64,000 bases of DNA from Eonycteris spelaea (Eukaryota; Chordata; Mammalia; Chiroptera; Pteropodidae): positions 124,001-188,000 of the forward strand of contig PUFA01000312.1 in the NCBI GenBank assembly GCA_003508835.1, given 5' to 3'. The number at the start of each line of letters is the position of its first letter. The first letter of the stretch is position 1. Both the position numbers and the translations under genes were made by a program. Shown one piece after another: positions 32,141-43,330 of this stretch. Below the pieces are notes generated by a model, which was not told the DNA's origin, did no database searches, and was given only the letters and a program-made list of their open reading frames with translations.

Positions 32141-33193
32141 TGGTCTTTAACAAATTATTTTTTTAAGAGAAAAGCGTTTAAATAATGAGTATACTACCAA
32201 AATACTGGGATAAATACTAAGGCTTAAAAAAAATACAGATATGTCTCAATCACTTATTTATTCTACACACCTTTACTGAGCAGCTTCTATGCGCGTGAAG
32301 GTACTAAGACAGAAGATACTAAGACCAGAACATAAGTCCCCCTGGCCTGTGCGCTCTCGGAGGGCATGCCCGGCTGTCCTGCCGGGCCCTCAGCCCGGCA
32401 CAGGGCACACAGTAGGTGCTCACCACGAGTGAATCTCAGTGTCCCCCCGCGAGGCTTTCGCCACCAGGTTCGGCGGAAACGCTCCCAGTACCGCCGCGGC
32501 GTCTTGGGGCTCCTGGGAATCCCGCCGGCGCGGCCCGAGGGGCCGTGAGGAGACTCTGCGGCAGGGCGGGCCGCGTCCAGTCCCCGGCGCCCGCCGCAGC
32601 TCCGCGAAGAACGGCCCGGGTGAGCGACCAAGCCGGCCCAGGGGCCCGGCCAGTCGCCCCAAAGCCCCCGCCGCCTTCCACCCTTTTCGCTCCGACTCCC
32701 GGCTCCTTCGCGGTTCCATCTGTGGGGCATCCTCTCTTTCTCCATCCTCGACTTCCGCTCCCTTTTCCAACCATCGCGTCCTCCCGCCCGGCGACCTTCT
32801 CCCGAAACGGGGGCGCGCCCCAGGCGCACTGCGACCCCTCCCCAGCCGGGCCAGGTGCCCGGGGTCCGGGAGCGCGAATCCCTTTAGCCTTTCCCCGGAC
32901 CCAGAGGATTGTTCACGGCAACCCGAGGACTCCACCGGAGCCTGGGAAGGCGCGCCCCCAAACCCCCGGGCCTGGAGCTGCGGAGGGCGCGGTACTGGAG
33001 CTGGGCGGGGGTGGGGGGAGGGTTCCCTCCCGGGCCGTCCGCAGCCTCCCATTCGCTGACGCGCCCGCCGCTCGGCGCGGGAGCCGGGCCGGTTCGCCGG
33101 GAGCGGGGCGGGGTTTCCTGGGCCCCGCCCCGGCGAGGGCGGAGGGAGGAGGCGGAGGAGGAGGAAGGGGGGGCGGAACACAAAACCTGCAAA

Positions 33194-33244
33194 GGTTTAT
33201 TTTTTTCTTTTGCATTTAATTAAAAATTTTTTTTTTTTTTGCAA
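33194..33244 (+). promoter_or_regulatory. AT-rich block inside the BICRA CpG island
   Basis: About 50 bases with almost no G/C inside ~80% GC flanks. Contains TTTTGCATTTAATTAAAAA (octamer-like TTTTGCAT next to a TAATTA homeodomain core), then a 14-T run and TTTGCAAACC. It could act as a TATA-like or nucleosome-excluding element just upstream of the first exon. No transcription start can be placed from sequence alone. Confidence 0.5.
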
Positions 33245-33259
33245 ACCCGAGGGGTCCTC

Positions 33260-33457
33260 CGAGGAGCGGGCGCGGGGCCGGGGCGCCCGGGCCGCGCGGG
33301 GCGGCGGCGGGGGCCCGGCGGAGGCTGCCGCTCGGCCGCCATGCGATCAGGCAGTGCGCTGACCGGCCCGGCCGGCCGGCCCCTTCTGGGTCCTCCCTGT
33401 GCAGCCCGTGCGGGGCCGTCTCGGAGACCCCGCGCCGACGGCTGCTCAAACATCAGG
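33260..33457 (+). other. BICRA: Putative BICRA exon 1 with an in-frame upstream ATG
   Basis: Right edge set by the donor AACATCAGG|GTGAGTTT; left edge (TSS) unknown and given only approximately. It contains ATG 33341-33343 in strong context (GCCGCCATGC). The frame from this ATG runs 39 codons to the donor and ends on a codon boundary (phase 0), so it could continue into the next exon or act as a uORF. The mature BICRA start is believed to lie in a later exon, so this is more likely 5' UTR. Confidence 0.45.
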
Positions 33458-34760
33458 GTGAGTTTCTCACAATGTAGCAATTTCTCTTTAAATCTCTTAA
33501 CTCTCTCTACCTGCGAGTCGGGGCTGTGACAGGGCGCAAAAGCGAGGGGGGAGTGGGGGTTGGCGGCGAGGGTGTGTGTGGGGGGAGCCGGAGCCGGGGC
33601 CGAACCCACCCCCCCGACACTCACACACTCAGCCCCCCAACCGGGGCGCAGCGCCCGCTACCTCTTTTTTTGCTCGGCGCCCACCGCCCCTGGCAGCCCC
33701 GCCACCCCCCGCGTCTCTCCCACCATCACCGCCGCCCCGATCCTGCGGGGACCCCCCACCGCCCCGGGCTCCCCTGCCCAAACCCGGCGCCCGGTGCCTC
33801 CCGGCCCTCCGCCGGCTGCCGGGGATACAATGGAGCAGCGGAAAAACGAGACCTAACGTTCCATGGGGGAGGGGCGGGGAGACCCCCTCCCCCGGCCCCA
33901 AGGCCCCCTCCCCTCGCGCTGCTCCCCGCCTTTGGGGGAAGAAGAGGGCAGCGGGGCAGCGGATGGTGATTTCCCGGCCGGAGGCGGCGAGTCTTCATCT
34001 CCCCCGCTCGCCCGTCCCCTGCGCCCCCTACCCAAATGCCTCTCGGGGGCCGCGGAGGAGTAACGGGGCCTCCGGCGAGCGGGGCAGAGATGGATGCGGA
34101 AGGAGGCCACCGGGTCTCCCCCTTCCCACCGCACCTAAACAATGAAAAGAGTTGACTTGGTTCCCTACCCCCCAGCGATCAGAGAGCTGACCCCCTCCCC
34201 TCGGGCTGGCAGGTCCCGGAGGGGGGCCGTCACGGGGGGGGTGGGAGGGAGGTGAACCTTACCCTTGTCACCTCCCGGGATTTGGGGAGGTCCCCCTTCG
34301 CCACCCCCTCGGCCTGGGAATGGAAGGCACCAGGCCCAGCCCGGGCACCGCGCTCGGGTGGTGACCTTTAGACAAAGGCAACCCTTTCCCTGGGGTGAGC
34401 CCGGGCGAGCCGGGCCCCTGCGGAGGGCGGCCAGGCCGCGGGCACCCGGAGGGAGGGATGGAGGAGGAGGGAGGAGGGATGGAGCCATCTGGTTTTCCCA
34501 TCCTCGGCTGCCCCTCGGCTGCTTCCCCGGCTGCTGTCACAGGCGGCCGCGGGGAGACAAGGGACCAGGGGCTGCCCAGGCCTTGGTCCGCGGCCAGCGG
34601 GGCAGCGGGCTGGGCGCCGCGGGAGGGCTCTGGCTGGGGCGAGGGCGCCGGCGGTGATTGGAAGGCACCGTGGCTCTTTCCTCTGCGCGCCCCTTTGTTT
34701 TGCTTTGTGGTTCTGAGCAGCTGAACTTCCCGGGAGGTGGGGTCAGAGGCCGCTGTGTCA

Positions 34761-35284
34761 TCTCTCCCGGAGGGAGGCCGGGTGACAGATCCCAGCCCTC
34801 CCGGTGTTCCCAGACGGGGGGCCGCGGTCCCTGCCCAGCCTCCAGTCGGGACAGTCGGCCCCTTTTGTCACACAGCCCTCCAGTAGTACAGCGAGGACCT
34901 GGTGATGATGTTCTGCGCGTCGGCGCTTCCTCCCCACCGCCCCTCCGAGGGCACCCATCAGGGAAACAGTTTGTAGAAACATCCAGGACGCCAGCATCTG
35001 GGATTAGCGACAAGTGCTCCGTGCTTTCAGCTGGGGTGGGGGGCTAGGGACGTGGGCCCAGTCAACTCTACTCGACCTCGGCGGTGTTGGGAGGACAGGG
35101 GAAGTGACAGATCAGGAACTACCCCCTTCCCATGCGCTGGTGTCAGTTGGGACTTAAGGGGCATGCTGACCTCCTCCACCCTCCTGGGTAGCTCCCCCAC
35201 TCCTGGAGCCCGGAAATAGCTTCTCCCTACCCAGGGAGCATTATAGATTGGCTGCTGCTAAGTGCATCATGCACTGGCCACAAC
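34761..35284. other. Intronic sequence right of the CpG island
   Basis: CpG density falls off. No repeat or exon recognised. Confidence 0.4.
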
Positions 35285-35400
35285 CGGAGAAGGAAGTAAA
35301 GACTATTAGTCCCATTTCACAGACAGGCTCATGGAAGCTCAGAGAGGTTGAGTGGCCCGCCCAGGGTCACGCAGCCCCAATCTGTAACCCACTTAAGTTT
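35285..35400 (-). repeat. MIR SINE fragment
   Basis: CCCATTTCACAGACAGGCTC, GCTCAGAGAGGTTGAGTGGCC, CCAGGGTCACGCAGCC. Confidence 0.8.
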
Positions 35401-38400
35401 CTCCAACTCAGCTCAAAGCCATTAGCTCTTGATTCCCCTCCTTGGCACTCGCTGCCTGTGATTTCAGCTGACCTGGGTCTCAGTGTGGTTCATACACGGA
35501 TGGTGCTGTCAGAGTTTTTCCCTGTGTTCTGGGTAAGGAGCCCCTGGAAGCTGGGCCCAGGGGAAGCTCATTCCACCTGCGGCTGAAGCAGAGTGTGTCC
35601 TTGTGGGAGCTGAGGCTGGAGGTGTGTGAGTCAGGGCAAAGGGGTCCTCGGCGTGGCTGGGGAGCCCTGGGGAGCCCTGGGGAGCCAGCCCACTGTCACC
35701 CGAGCTGGGGACTTGCCCAGGCTTGTTGCTGCTCAGCCTGTGGGGAGGGAGGCTGAGCTGTTGGGGACCTTCGGCGTCACTCTGCCCTGCGACCCCCCTC
35801 CTCCGTGGCACCCTGACGCAGCTGGCAACAAACTTTCCTGCCCGTTCACACGGCCTGGGCGTACTCCCTGTGCCACCCTGTGACCCTGGTCCTCAGTTTC
35901 TCCCTCTGCAGGGAGGGGTGAGCACAGCTCCCTTAGTTGACCTCAGGGCGGCAGAAACGTCCAAATGTGGTAGTTTTCTCATTCAGCAGATGGCATCAGC
36001 TGGGTGTGCGGGTGAGGAGGACCGGCAGGTGCTGGGCATTGCAGGGTGATCATGGAGGGTGGCCACCCTGGAGGACCGCCTGTGGTGGTGAGGGCTGACT
36101 GTGAGCCAGCTCACTTTGGTGACACTCCCCCTTCAGCACTCACTAGTGCTGAAGAACCTTTGGGGGCCTGGGCTGAGGGAGAGGAGCTGGGGAGGGCCCC
36201 GCTCCCCCAGGAGGGAGTGGCACAGGTGAAGATGCTGAGTCTGGGGGAAGACCGGTCCATGGCTGGAGGCGGTGGGAGAGGGGCTCTGTATTTGTCAGCA
36301 GAGCTGGGGAGACACGTTTTGAGGGAGCCTCTGCCCCACAGCTGCTGTCCCCTCCTTGATGTGCAAAAACATCTCTTCTTATTAGGTGATGGGCATAATA
36401 ATAATTCTGGTGGTGGGGGGGGAGGGGCTGTAGGTCTCTCCGCAGAATGTTTCCTGAAAGTAGGAACAGATTGTTTTCTTGGGGGGGAGAAGCATGAGTA
36501 GGGCCCAAAGGGACAGACCTATGCGCCACCCCCTTTCTCCTGACTTCCTTCCCAGAGGCCTCCGGGGTCTCCCCCAGCCTTCCCTTGGGATATGGGGTCT
36601 TCTTCCTCTTCACCTCTCCAAGAGGCTGTGTGGAAGGGCCAAGGGTCAGCGCCAAGGCCTGAGGCCCCAGGTCCAGCCACCAGCGGAGCTCCCACCAGCC
36701 TCCCCGCTCTCCCTGGTGGCTGCCTGGACTCCTGCTCCCGGGAATGCAGAGGACTGCTGGTGGGGGAAGTTAATTGGAAACAGGAAAACATGGCATTCCT
36801 TTCTAGCCAGCCTGGGCCTGGAAGGCGGCTGAGGGTCTGCCTTTTACCTCTCCTGCCCCAAAAGGAAGGAGGCAGGGGGACATGGCTATCTGGCCCTGGC
36901 CTCTTTTGGGTCCTCCATCTACCAGAGGTGGAGGTGGGTGATTACGGTCCCCTTAGCTGACCTCAAGAGGGGTGAAAATATCCAAACTTACGCAGAATAG
37001 GGAGGTACCTGAACTATGCGTCCAAATACAAACGCCCCCCTCCCCCTGCCCCCATCAGAATGACTTGCCCCCCACTATTCACAGTTCGCATCCTAGGCTG
37101 TCCCCTCTCTCTGAGGGCGGAGGGTCTGCCTGAGAGTCGGCTCCTCAGTGGAGGATGCGTCACACTAGAGACACACGGGAAATGTTTGGTATAATTGTCC
37201 CCAAGGATTTCCTCCTCATTCCTCACTAGAATCCTCCCCCACCCCGAAGTACCACCATTAGAGTTTTGTCCCTGCTGACTGAAGCCTTTGTGTCTCGGTG
37301 ACATGCAAGTTTCCCCAACGGAGAGAGGGAGAATGTTTTCTAAGACATTTCTAGTTCGGTGACAATTAGTCTTGTGTATTTGTGTATTTATGGTGGCGAG
37401 GGAATGTGTTGGCAGGAGAAGCAGGAGAGAGTGCCTTTGTTTCTTTAATTGTTTCCAGTGCAACTTCCTGAGGGCCTACTGTGTGCCAGGGCCCTGGGGC
37501 CCAGTAAGGACACCTGGACCCAGTCCAGGAGGAGGCTGGAGGTGTCGTTTGCAGTGCTGGATTAGCCGCTGTGGGATTCGTGTATTCTGTCTGGGTGGGC
37601 TGTGAAGGCTCCAAGGAGGAAACAACGGCTCTCTATCTTTTTCTCTTTTTTTCTAAGTGGCACACACGCGTGGGACAAATTCAAAATAGTGAGTGCCGCT
37701 CTCCGCCCTCCCTGGCACCTCTGTGTCCCCAGCTCGCCTCCTGAGGGGCAGCTCCTCAGGCCTGACGTCCCATACGCATGCTGTGACATCCGTGTTTATA
37801 GTGTCGCAAGTATCGGGCGCAGATGGCAGCGTCCTCTTCCCATTGCCCTGCGTGTGGCTTTTCATGCTTCGGCTCCCCGGGAGACCCCTCCGCGGAGTAC
37901 CTGGAGGGGATCCCCGGTCTCTTTCTTGGCTGCACCGTCGTCCGCGGTGTGGGCGAATCCCCTTGGCCTGAAGCGGACGTGGCACTGTCTCCAGAAGCTG
38001 CCGTGCAGGTGGCTGGAGGGCATGCGTCCGCACATCTCACGGGGACGGGGACGCAGGACTGCCAGGTCTGGAGCCTACTGCTTGCCATGTGGTCAGCTAG
38101 GAGGTCCCTTTGCAGCCACATCTTGAAGGAAGTCATTCCTGCTCTTGTTCAGTTCGTCCGACCTGTCTTCACTGGGGTCTTTGCCTCTCGTGACCTCTTT
38201 GCCTCATCCTCCTGCCTGCCTCATGTGGAGGTCGAACCTGTGGGCTCAGGAAGCTGGTCGTCTGTTGGCTCCGCCACGTGCCGCCTCAGTGGTGCAGGCA
38301 AGAGGCTAGCCCGCCCCGGGCCTCTGTGTTCCCCTGTTGAATGGGTTGATCTCAGTTCCTCCTTTTGGAAGGTTGCAGTAAGGATTTACACCATAAGGTT

Positions 38401-38484
38401 CCGTAGGTGGCCTGTCCAGCCCATGGCGGTGTCCTCTGTCATTCTTTGTCAGTTCTTCCTCCTGGGGCCATGAACCCCCTAAGT
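35401..38484. other. Unassigned intronic sequence
   Basis: No named repeat with confidence. Features seen: a tandem GGGAGCCCTG at 35660-35690, a G-run near 36414-36424, and a pyrimidine-rich L1-like edge at 37630-37690. Overlapping frames of up to 216 codons have no domains. Confidence 0.35.
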
Positions 38485-38620
38485 GGGCAGGCTCTGAAGG
38501 GAATGCCAGCTCGTCCACTTTGTTGCATCATGACCCTGGGCACATGACCCCCATTTCTGGGTCTCATTTTCCTTGTCTGAAATGGGCCCACAATCGGTCC
38601 CTCTCAGGGGCTGCTGGGAA
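38485..38620 (+). repeat. MIR SINE, divergent
   Basis: TTGCATCATGACCCTGGGCAC and CTCATTTTCCTTGTCTGAAATGG in MIR order. Confidence 0.6.
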
Positions 38621-38869
38621 GGCCGCGTGGGGCAGTGCTCACCCCAGCTGGGCAGGTGGGGACCAGCAGTTGATGTCATTGTCATTTGCACTATGATCAC
38701 TGTGCTCCCATGGGACCCTGGCCGACTCCTCCACTCTGAAAGGTCCCCATTATCTTCTGGAAAGGCACATGGGAACAGTGTTGGCATTTTACAGCGGACC
38801 GCATGTAACAGGCTGCTGTGGCATCAGGCACGGTGGCCTGACCCTGGGAACAGACAGGGCTTCCTGGCC

Positions 38870-38975
38870 CCATGCCTCAGTTTCCTCATCTAGAAGCGTG
38901 GGAATGACGGAGACCGTCGCAGGGGCTCTCACAGATGTTCAGTGCCTGGCATGTAACAGGTGCTCAGAAACGTTA
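38870..38975 (+). repeat. MIR SINE, 3' part
   Basis: ATGCCTCAGTTTCCTCATCTAG, then CAGTGCCTGGCATGTAACAGG and TGCTCAGAAACG. Confidence 0.8.
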
Positions 38976-39093
38976 GTGGCTGTGGTGATGGTCATGGTGA
39001 TGATGATGACGATGTTAGCAGTGTGGTGATGGTGGTGATGATGGTGATGATGATGGTGATGGTGGTGGTGGTGATTGGTGATGGTGATGATGA
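38976..39093 (+). repeat. (GATGGT)n simple repeat
   Basis: Imperfect run of GATGGT/GATGAT/GGTGGT triplet-based units lying between two MIR 3' parts. It gives Met/Val-rich spurious frames. Confidence 0.9.
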
Positions 39094-39194
39094 AAAGACA
39101 CAGCAAGGTCTCCCACGAGAGCAGAGAGCCCAGTCCTTACCCCAAACCCCAGGCAGTCAGTGTCGGCATTCTAAACGGAGGGCAGTCAGATACT

Positions 39195-39300
39195 CTGCGG
39201 CCTCAGTTTCCTCGTCTGTAACAGAACTTCTCTCCTGGGGTTACGAGGCTTAAATGAGTGACGATGTGAAGAGCTTTTTCAAGACGGGGCCTGGCTTGGA
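39195..39300 (+). repeat. MIR SINE, 3' part
   Basis: GCCTCAGTTTCCTCGTCTGTAAC, GGGGTTACGAGGCTTAAATG, GGGGCCTGGCTTGG. Confidence 0.8.
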
Positions 39301-39329
39301 GGGGTGCATGGTGAAGGGTCACTTTATTT

Positions 39330-39600
39330 ATTATTTGCTAATATTTATACAAGTATCATTTTGACTCGTTGACATTTTAAAGCACCCACTGGGAGTCGAG
39401 AGGATAGCGTAATCAGCCCCCACGTGCCTGTCGCCAGCCTCGGTAATTTTCTGCTGATCTTTTTTGGTTCATTATCCCACCCCACCTTGCACTTTTTTTT
39501 TTTTTTTTTTTTTTGCTGGAGTACTTTTAGGCAAATTCCAGACATCCTGTCACTTTGACTGTGTTTTCGGTATTACCAGCGGTATTATTACTTCTGGGGT
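39330..39600 (-). mobile_element. L1M 3' end, antisense, with a T run
   Basis: ATTTATACAAGTATCATTTTG, TTTTAGGCAAATTCCAGACATCC and a T run of about 21 near 39493-39513. Fits reverse old L1M. Confidence 0.65.
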
Positions 39601-40844
39601 CTGGAGGCTGTTTCGCCACCTCCAGGACTTGTCCTGTCCTGTGAGGGAGGCACGAGGCCCATTTCTCAGCCTGAGGAGAGCAGGCAGCAGGGAGCGGCTT
39701 GGCCTGGTTGTCCTTTATCTGTGTTCTCTTCTTTGGGACCCTGAGGAGGTCTCTGTCTTAGCCACCTCAGGCCTCGCACCCTGGGGATTAGGGGACTCAC
39801 GCTCGAATGGGGGCCTCGTGGGCGTAGGTTCTGATGTTCCATGTATAAATCCTTCCTGTAAAGGGTGAGTCGGAGAGCTTGCCTGGTGGCAGGGGGATGG
39901 ACATGATGACCTCGGAGGTGAGGAGTAACTGGGTCCACCAAACGCGGATTTGAGTCCTCTTTCTGCCTCTTCTAACCTTGGGCTTGGGGGCGGGGTGCTT
40001 CCCGCGTCTCATCCCAGGTTGGAGAACCGGAAGTACGGGGGTGACGGTGATGCTGGCACCAGTGAGGGCCCGTGTGGAACAGCAAGTGCCCGGCTCAGAG
40101 TAAGCGCTCAGCAGGAGGCAGTGTCATCAGTGTTGTCAACATCGTTCTTTCTCCTGCGTGCACTGAGGGGGGGTAGCCACATGCTCTTTCTGGGATTAAG
40201 AGGGTCCAAGGATGGGCTGATGCCCCAGGAGCCCCAGCCAGGCCTCCTGCCTTCATACCCTCCGCGCCACTGGGTCCCTCCGTAGTTCCCCATCAGAGTA
40301 CTTCTCAGTGCCTGGCGGGGGGCGGGGCAGGAGGAGGCCGCCCATGTGTAGGTGGCTCCCCTCCCAGCCTCCTATGCCCCAGTGTCCCAGCTGGCAGCCT
40401 TGGGAACAGAGGCGGGGCTGTCTGTGGCTGTAGGACCCTTGTTAATGGCCTCTCGTGATCTGGAGGGAGCCCCTGGTGGCCTCCACAGCCTGTTCCCCCA
40501 GGATGTCCGGGGTCGTAGCCCCCACAGCCCCGTTTCCAGAGGGTGGGTGTTGCCTGCCCTCAGGCAGACCCCACAGCGCCTGTGTCATGGACGGTTGTGA
40601 CAGTTTGCTGGACTGTCACCTCCCTCCACCCATCCTCGGGCCCAGAGGCCTGTAGGTTGGGTGGGGGGAGACCCCTGGAAGAGCTCTTAGCTCTTCGCCC
40701 TCTCAAACCAGGCCTCCCCGGCTTAGCAAGCTCTTGCCATAGAGGCCTTACCTTTGTCCCCTGAATGTGCCAGTGACCTTATGCTTTTGTGTATACCCTC
40801 GTCTTGCTGGGCACTTTGATGTGTGCGTGTATCCCTCCCCATCT
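39601..40844. other. Unassigned intronic sequence
   Basis: Nothing recognised; GC-moderate, no exon-like splice pair that stands out. Confidence 0.35.
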
Positions 40845-41110
40845 CTTCCTGCCAGTGTAATTTACATACAATAAAATGCACAGATTTTAAGCATCCGTCT
40901 CCACAAGTCCTGATAAACATGTCCACCGGTGTAACCCACACCCCCTCAGGATCCAGAATGTTCGCACATATACCTGTATGTGTGGGTACATGTGGCCTCC
41001 CCAGGTCCCTGCCTCTCGTACTTAGGGTGCATCTTGTCCCCCTGCACCTTGCCTTTGTGCCGTGGATTTTTGCTTGAGGGGATCCGGCTTTATTTCTCCT
41101 TCAGTGTCTT
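40845..41110 (-). mobile_element. L1 3' UTR fragment, antisense
   Basis: GTAATTTACATACAATAAAATGC, TTTTAAGCATCCGTCTCC, AACCCACACCCCCTC, AGGATCCAGAATGTTC. Confidence 0.7.
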
Positions 41111-41261
41111 TTTGGGCCAGCTCCTTGCTTTTAGGCCCTCATGCTGCTTGTTGTCCCGATTGTTGCTTCACCCAGCCATGGTGGGCCATGGGGTGTGGTC
41201 ACTGAGGTTTGTTTAAAATTCCCCAGGGCCAGATGCCCCCGTTGCTACTCATCTTCTTGTC

Positions 41262-41345
41262 ACAGAGGTGAAGTGACTTGTCCAGGGCTGCACAGCTGGC
41301 TGCTAGCAAGCAGGGATTTGAATCAGGCTCATCCTACTGGTTAAG
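41262..41345 (-). repeat. MIR SINE fragment
   Basis: ACAGAGGTGAAGTGACTTGTCC, GGGCTGCACAGCTGG, CAGGGATTTGAATCAGGCTC. Confidence 0.8.
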
Positions 41346-41489
41346 TCAGGCCCACAGAGCTAGCCAGCCTCCTAAGTCCCTGGCGTCAGAGCTCTGCCCT
41401 CAGGGACAGGGGAAGGAGGCAAGCCAAGGACACACCCATCCTCTCTTGCTAAGGAGATCATATCTGAGTCTGCTGGGCCGGTGGAGGCT

Positions 41490-41790
41490 GGGAGGAGACT
41501 TGACTTCTGGGGTGTGCTGGGGTGGCAGGGCGGGCTTCCTGGAGGAGGGGCTTCCGGGGGCTGGCTTTGGATGCTTTGCACAAAGGCCTGGTGAAGCTTC
41601 GTGGGGAAGGAGGGCCTGGGAACTGGGGGGGACCTGGGGTGCGTGGTTTTGTTGATGAGGGGTAAGAAAGAGGAACTCCGGATGACTCCGGTGGCCTGGG
41701 TGACGAGGTGGATGCAGTTGCCCTTTCTGAGGTGTGGCAGAGGTGCCTGTGGTTTGGAAACAGACCCCGGGGAGCAAAGCTGTAACAGCC
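41490..41790 (+). repeat. Dispersed mammalian repeat, longest copy
   Basis: 5' part: GGGCTTCCTGGAGGAGGGGC and TTTGCACAAAGGCCTGG. 3' part: GGAACTCCGGATGACTCCGG, GGATGCAGTTGCCCTTTC. The family is shared with 12550, 55925 and 61140. Name not certain. Confidence 0.5.
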
Positions 41791-42289
41791 TCTTGTCTGG
41801 TGGAGGGATGCAGAGAGGAGATGGGGAATGAGGGAATGAACAGGTTCCCATGAGAGTCGGCGATACCCAGTGATGACTGAAGTCCCGGGGATGGGGATTC
41901 CTCAGGGAGGGGACGGAGAGGGCTGAGAACAGGCCTCGGCAGCTGCCCACTTATAGCACAGACGGAGGGAGGAAGATCAGGGACGCCGGCGGGTGTCAGG
42001 AGCAAAGCGGGGGAGCTTCTAGAAAGTTCGGGGCTTAAATGAGCCTGGGTGGGGCCTCTGGGCGGGTCACAAGCTGTTCTGGAAGCAAAAGGGTCCTGAG
42101 CTTGCTGGGTAGGTAGGGGTTAGAGCAGACTGGGGGGTGCGGTGAGGAGCCAAGGGAGAAGGATGGAGAAGGATGGCATTGGCATCGTGGGTGGAGAGGA
42201 GGAGGAAGGATGGCAGATGAGAGCTCTTGCAGCCAGAGATTTAAAATAAAAACCTCGCTACCCTCTTCGGCTCCCTAGGGCCCTCCGTG

Positions 42290-42600
42290 GCTCCCTAGTG
42301 CCCTCACCTCCAGGCAAAGCCCCTCTGGTCTGGCCCGGGCTTAGCTCCTCGACCTCGTCTCCCACATTTCACGTTGCCTTCTTCTCCCGCCAAGCTTCTT
42401 CCTCCCTCCCCAACTTTGTCCTTGCTCTGCTCTCAGCCAGCGGTGATCTCCCCAGCTCCTCCCTGGACTGCAGGCCTCTGGCTTGGATACCACTTCCTCA
42501 GGGAAGCCCTCCTCGCTGACCCTGCCCACCTTCCCTCATGTCACTCAGTTATTCCCAGGTTGGGATTCGTCCCCACAACCCGACTCACAATGAGCCCGTA
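42290..42600 (+). repeat. L2 LINE 3' fragment
   Basis: CCCCTCTGGTCTGGCCC, CCTCGTCTCCCACATTTC, TCAGGGAAGCCCTCCTCGC and CTGACCCTGCCC, in L2 order. A ~20-bp duplication of GGCTCCCTAG(G/T)GCCCTC lies just before it. Confidence 0.8.
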
Positions 42601-43109
42601 GTTGGTATTTGTTGCACAAACGAGGAGCCCGGTGGCCTTTGCACAGATTGGAAAGAGAGGAGCACACGCCAGCGTTTTTTTAGGATCTGAGCAGGCTTGG
42701 CGGCTCGGGAGAGAAAAGAAGCGAAGGAAAGTTCTAGAAGAGGTAGGAAGGGCTGGCGGTACCAGGTTGGCCTCAAGAATGTTTTCTCACAGGTAGGAGG
42801 TGGAGGAGGAGAGGGGTGTGAAGGCAGAGGAAGGTGTGAGACAGGAGGCGAGTGGGCGGGTGGGGCCCCCATTGTGTTCCCAGCTTCCGCAGTTCTGGCC
42901 CACTCCTCTCTGGTTGTGGGGTAGGGGACGGGGTCTTAAGAGCACGTGGTGGTTCTTAATTTGGGGCAAGAGGTCTCAGGTCCTTTGGGAATCTGCTCAG
43001 AGGCCACGGACGTTTTCCCCAGAGACGTGCACGCTTGGCTTTCCCAAAGTCTGGCAAAGGATTTCAGGGTGCTCGTGGGTCTGGTCTCGAGCTGTACACA
43101 GATTGTGAC
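42601..43109. other. Unassigned intronic sequence
   Basis: No named repeat or exon recognised. Confidence 0.35.
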
Positions 43110-43330
43110 CGGAGCAGCACTGGTGATGGCTGACACGGCCAGGACACTGGTCTAGGCCCTTCACACGCACTGACCCGTTTACTCACGGAGGGGCCCTAGG
43201 GAGTCAGTGCAAGGTGTGTCCCCATGCAACAGATGAGGAAATGAGGCTCAGGGTGGTTACGTGACTTGCCCAGAGTCACACAGCTGCTAAGTGGTGGTCT
43301 GGCCTCAGAGCCCCGGCTTGTAGCCACAAA
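43110..43330 (-). repeat. MIR SINE
   Basis: TGGTGATGGCTGACACGGCC, CAACAGATGAGGAAATGAGGC, GACTTGCCCAGAGTCACACAGC, GGCCTCAGAGCCCCGGC. Confidence 0.8.

Larger units (their letters stand above)
32340..34760 (+). promoter_or_regulatory. BICRA: Large CpG island, probable BICRA promoter
   Basis: About 2.4 kb of very GC-rich, CpG-dense sequence. In other mammals, as I recall, BICRA lies divergent from ZNF541 and starts in an island. A strong plus-strand donor (AGG|GTGAGT at 33457/33458) lies within it, supporting plus-strand transcription. BICRA encodes a BRD9-binding subunit of the ncBAF chromatin remodeller. The gene name depends on synteny; no BICRA coding sequence is in the window. Frames of 100-267 codons here are GC artefacts. 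Confidence 0.6.

Noticed and set aside
32287..34657. Many overlapping 100-267 codon frames on both strands
   Set aside because: They lie in a CpG island where stop codons are rare, overlap one another on both strands, and show no domain.
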